In this document: piece by piece, positions 62,683 through 64,000 of the stretch
Numbering within the stretch: position 1 is the first letter of the stretch
How the letters are laid out: every line of letters begins with the position of its first letter
Origin: Bacillus alkalicellulosilyticus
GTDB lineage: Bacteria; Bacillota; Bacilli; Bacillales; Bacillaceae_F
Direction of reading: 5' to 3'
NCBI RefSeq assembly: GCF_002019795.1
Contig: NZ_KV917382.1
Span: 102,324-166,323 of the forward strand
Length of the DNA stretch: 64,000 bases
The notes under the pieces: generated by a model
Seen by the model: the letters and a program-made list of their open reading frames with translations, nothing else
Told to the model about the DNA's origin: nothing
Databases searched by the model: none
Translations under genes and position numbers: made by a program

Positions 62683-64000
62683 ATGAACACTACCATTACT
62701 CCATTTAGTTATGGAAATGACACGCATAACAGCCATAAAGGGCAGCGTAATTTTTATCAGTTTTATGTAGGTATTGATATTGGAGCGAGCTTTCACGTTG
62801 CATCCTGTATTCCATTTGATGCATTCTTAGATCCTAAAGGGATTGCTTGGAAAAGGACGAAGACAATGAAATTCAACTCCGATAGTGCTGGAATCGCTGA
62901 GTTTTTAAATGCTTTAAGAAGGATTGAAAAACAATTCTGTCTTACCAAAAAAGACTTTTTAATTCTTTTGGAACCAACAGGCGGACACTATTCTTATCTA
63001 ATACAGCAAGTGTTATTAAATGAGGGTTATGAACTCTTTCAAGTTGAAAATAGAGCCGTTGGTGAGTTCCGTAAAAATAACTTAGGAATCTCTGAAAAAA
63101 CTGATTCAATGGATGCCAAAGTAATGGCTTATATGGGGTGGCATAAGCAATTACATCCACATATGCAAGGTGTAACTCTTATTAGACCTCAATCAGTCCT
63201 TCAATCTTTATTTCGAACAGTAATGAGGGACAGATGGTATTTAAACGTCCAATTAACTCGACGTAAGAACCAGGTTCAACAGCTTTTAAAAGTCACTCAT
63301 CCTGATTTAAATAAAGCTTTTAAGAGCCTATCTAGCACCTCTGTGTTGAAGTTAGTCTTAGAGTTCCCTACGGGACTTCATATGAAGGAAGCCACAGCAG
63401 AAGAGATATATAATTTTTTATTGAAAGCTGGTGCAAAAAGTGTGGCTAAACGAGCAGCTAACATATTAGCTAAAGTAATGCCTAACACTATTGCAGTTCC
63501 AGCTGAACATCTTGTCGAAAGACAAAAATGGGTTATAGAAGAAGCCCTACGTCTCGAAGAAAGCATCAAACTAATTGACAAAGAGATTCATAAACTTTTA
63601 TGGGGTGACCCTGACAAAGGTTTAGATGCTCACCCATATACAGAAATCTTAATGTCCCTTCCTTTTGTGAGCGAAAACATCGCCTGTACACTGATTGGGG
63701 TCATAGGTGATGTTGAACGATTTAATACATATAAAGAGTTCAAGAAATATCTAGGTGTATCTTCGGAAAACAAGCAGTCAGGAACATCGGTAACTGGCAC
63801 AAGACAGACATACAGCGGTGTTAGAGATGCCAGGAGAGTCCTTTATCAAATTGCTTTAATTATCCTAGCAAACGGGCAAAAACACCCTACCGTCTTCAAA
63901 TTATACTATGACCGTAAGGTAAGTGAAGGAATGAACAAGAAAAAGGCAATTGGGCACTTATGCGGCAAAATAGCATCACTTATTTACACAGTCCTAAAAA
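62683..64000 (+). CDS. IS110-family transposase, C-terminus outside the window
   Basis: At least 439 codons, open at the right edge. The N-terminal DEDD domain has YVGIDIGASFHVA (first Asp), LLEPTGGHYSYL (Glu) and the SMDAKVMAYMG segment with the later Asp, as in IS110 enzymes. The C-terminal Tnp_IS116/110 domain starts near residue 320 (LMSLPFVSENIACTLIGVIGD) and includes the serine-containing SGTSVTG loop that carries the nucleophile. ATG at 62683 is used (GGAGGAG 5 bases before); the adjoining ATG at 62680 is too near that site. IS110 enzymes recombine through a Ser plus RuvC-like mechanism guided by RNA. Confidence 0.9.
   Translation, partial: MNTTITPFSYGNDTHNSHKGQRNFYQFYVGIDIGASFHVASCIPFDAFLDPKGIAWKRTKTMKFNSDSAGIAEFLNALRRIEKQFCLTKKDFLILLEPTGGHYSYLIQQVLLNEGYELFQVENRAVGEFRKNNLGISEKTDSMDAKVMAYMGWHKQLHPHMQGVTLIRPQSVLQSLFRTVMRDRWYLNVQLTRRKNQVQQLLKVTHPDLNKAFKSLSSTSVLKLVLEFPTGLHMKEATAEEIYNFLLKAGAKSVAKRAANILAKVMPNTIAVPAEHLVERQKWVIEEALRLEESIKLIDKEIHKLLWGDPDKGLDAHPYTEILMSLPFVSENIACTLIGVIGDVERFNTYKEFKKYLGVSSENKQSGTSVTGTRQTYSGVRDARRVLYQIALIILANGQKHPTVFKLYYDRKVSEGMNKKKAIGHLCGKIASLIYTVLK

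Larger units (their letters stand above)
62271..64000 (+). mobile_element. IS110-family element, right part outside the window
   Basis: A noncoding segment of about 400 bases with a structured RNA is followed by an IS110 transposase that runs off the end of the window. The left limit given is the start of the RNA stem; the true element end may be up to about 100 bases further left. Confidence 0.7.

Noticed and set aside
1..64000. CRISPR array
   Set aside because: No regularly spaced direct repeats with unique spacers were found; the only tandem arrays are protein-coding or two-copy leader repeats.

Overview
The window reads as accessory DNA from a low-GC Gram-positive of the Bacillaceae type. 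Coding regions are AT-rich, ribosome-binding sites of the AAGGAGG kind are strong, TTG and GTG starts are common, and there are a YolD protein, SbnA/SbnB homologues, a PrgI/VirB4-type transfer module and Bacillus-like lipoproteins. No rRNA, tRNA or core chromosomal operon was recognised. The mix of a biosynthetic cluster, conjugation genes, replication and recombination genes and a ubiquitin-like cassette suggests a large plasmid or integrative conjugative element, but the relaxase, coupling protein, replication initiator and element ends are not visible.

Region 1 (1-21.6 kb, + strand) is a biosynthetic gene cluster that enters the window already running. It holds two SAM methyltransferases, a class III aminotransferase, a ThiH/HydG-like radical SAM enzyme, two paralogous proteins with a nucleoside-diphosphate-kinase-like domain, a Cys/Met-metabolism PLP enzyme, a class I glutamine amidotransferase, phosphoenolpyruvate mutase (the entry enzyme of phosphonate biosynthesis), a BtrH-like acyltransferase, an NTP_transf_5-type protein, a free carrier protein, an acyl-CoA dehydrogenase, SbnA and SbnB (L-2,3-diaminopropionate synthesis) and an adenylation protein. 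Two ABC half-transporters follow. The simplest reading is a phosphonate product carrying a 2,3-diaminopropionate-derived or carrier-bound aminoacyl part. I do not recognise the cluster as one of known product.

Region 2 (21.6-31 kb) is an island with a decayed istB, a DUF3800 gene behind a structured RNA leader, a RelA/SpoT-domain protein, a XerS-like recombinase, yolD behind a LexA-like box, a lipoprotein, zinc-ribbon and membrane proteins, and a protein of three HNH-associated repeats.

Region 3 (30.6-41 kb, - strand) is a Gram-positive type IV secretion operon: a pilin-like protein, PrgI, a split VirB4, a large VirB6-like protein with tandem repeats, a lytic transglycosylase/M23 endopeptidase, and a membrane-anchored protein. 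It starts behind a promoter and a leader terminator. Region 4 (41-49 kb, - strand) has an Rpn-type nuclease, a CoiA-like protein, a small DNA-binding-like protein, a primase-like protein, a DUF4258 protein, a ParA/CpaE-like protein and an XRE regulator.

Region 5 (49-57.7 kb, + strand) is a Rad52-like annealing protein, a DnaN paralogue and a PRTRC-type ubiquitin-like cassette: E2-like protein B, a fused Ubl-JAMM protein, and a ThiF/E1. The JAMM gene is split by a 2.76-kb group II intron whose insertion point lies inside the catalytic HxH motif. Region 6 (57.8-60.7 kb, - strand) holds small unknown proteins and a lipoprotein. Region 7 (60.7-64 kb) has a decayed bluB and an IS110-family element with a candidate bridge RNA, running off the end.

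A theme of regions 3-6 is intrinsic terminators placed immediately before the ribosome-binding site of several genes, together with a tandem-hairpin element at the start of the region 5 transcript. This suggests processive antitermination of the transfer and maintenance operons.
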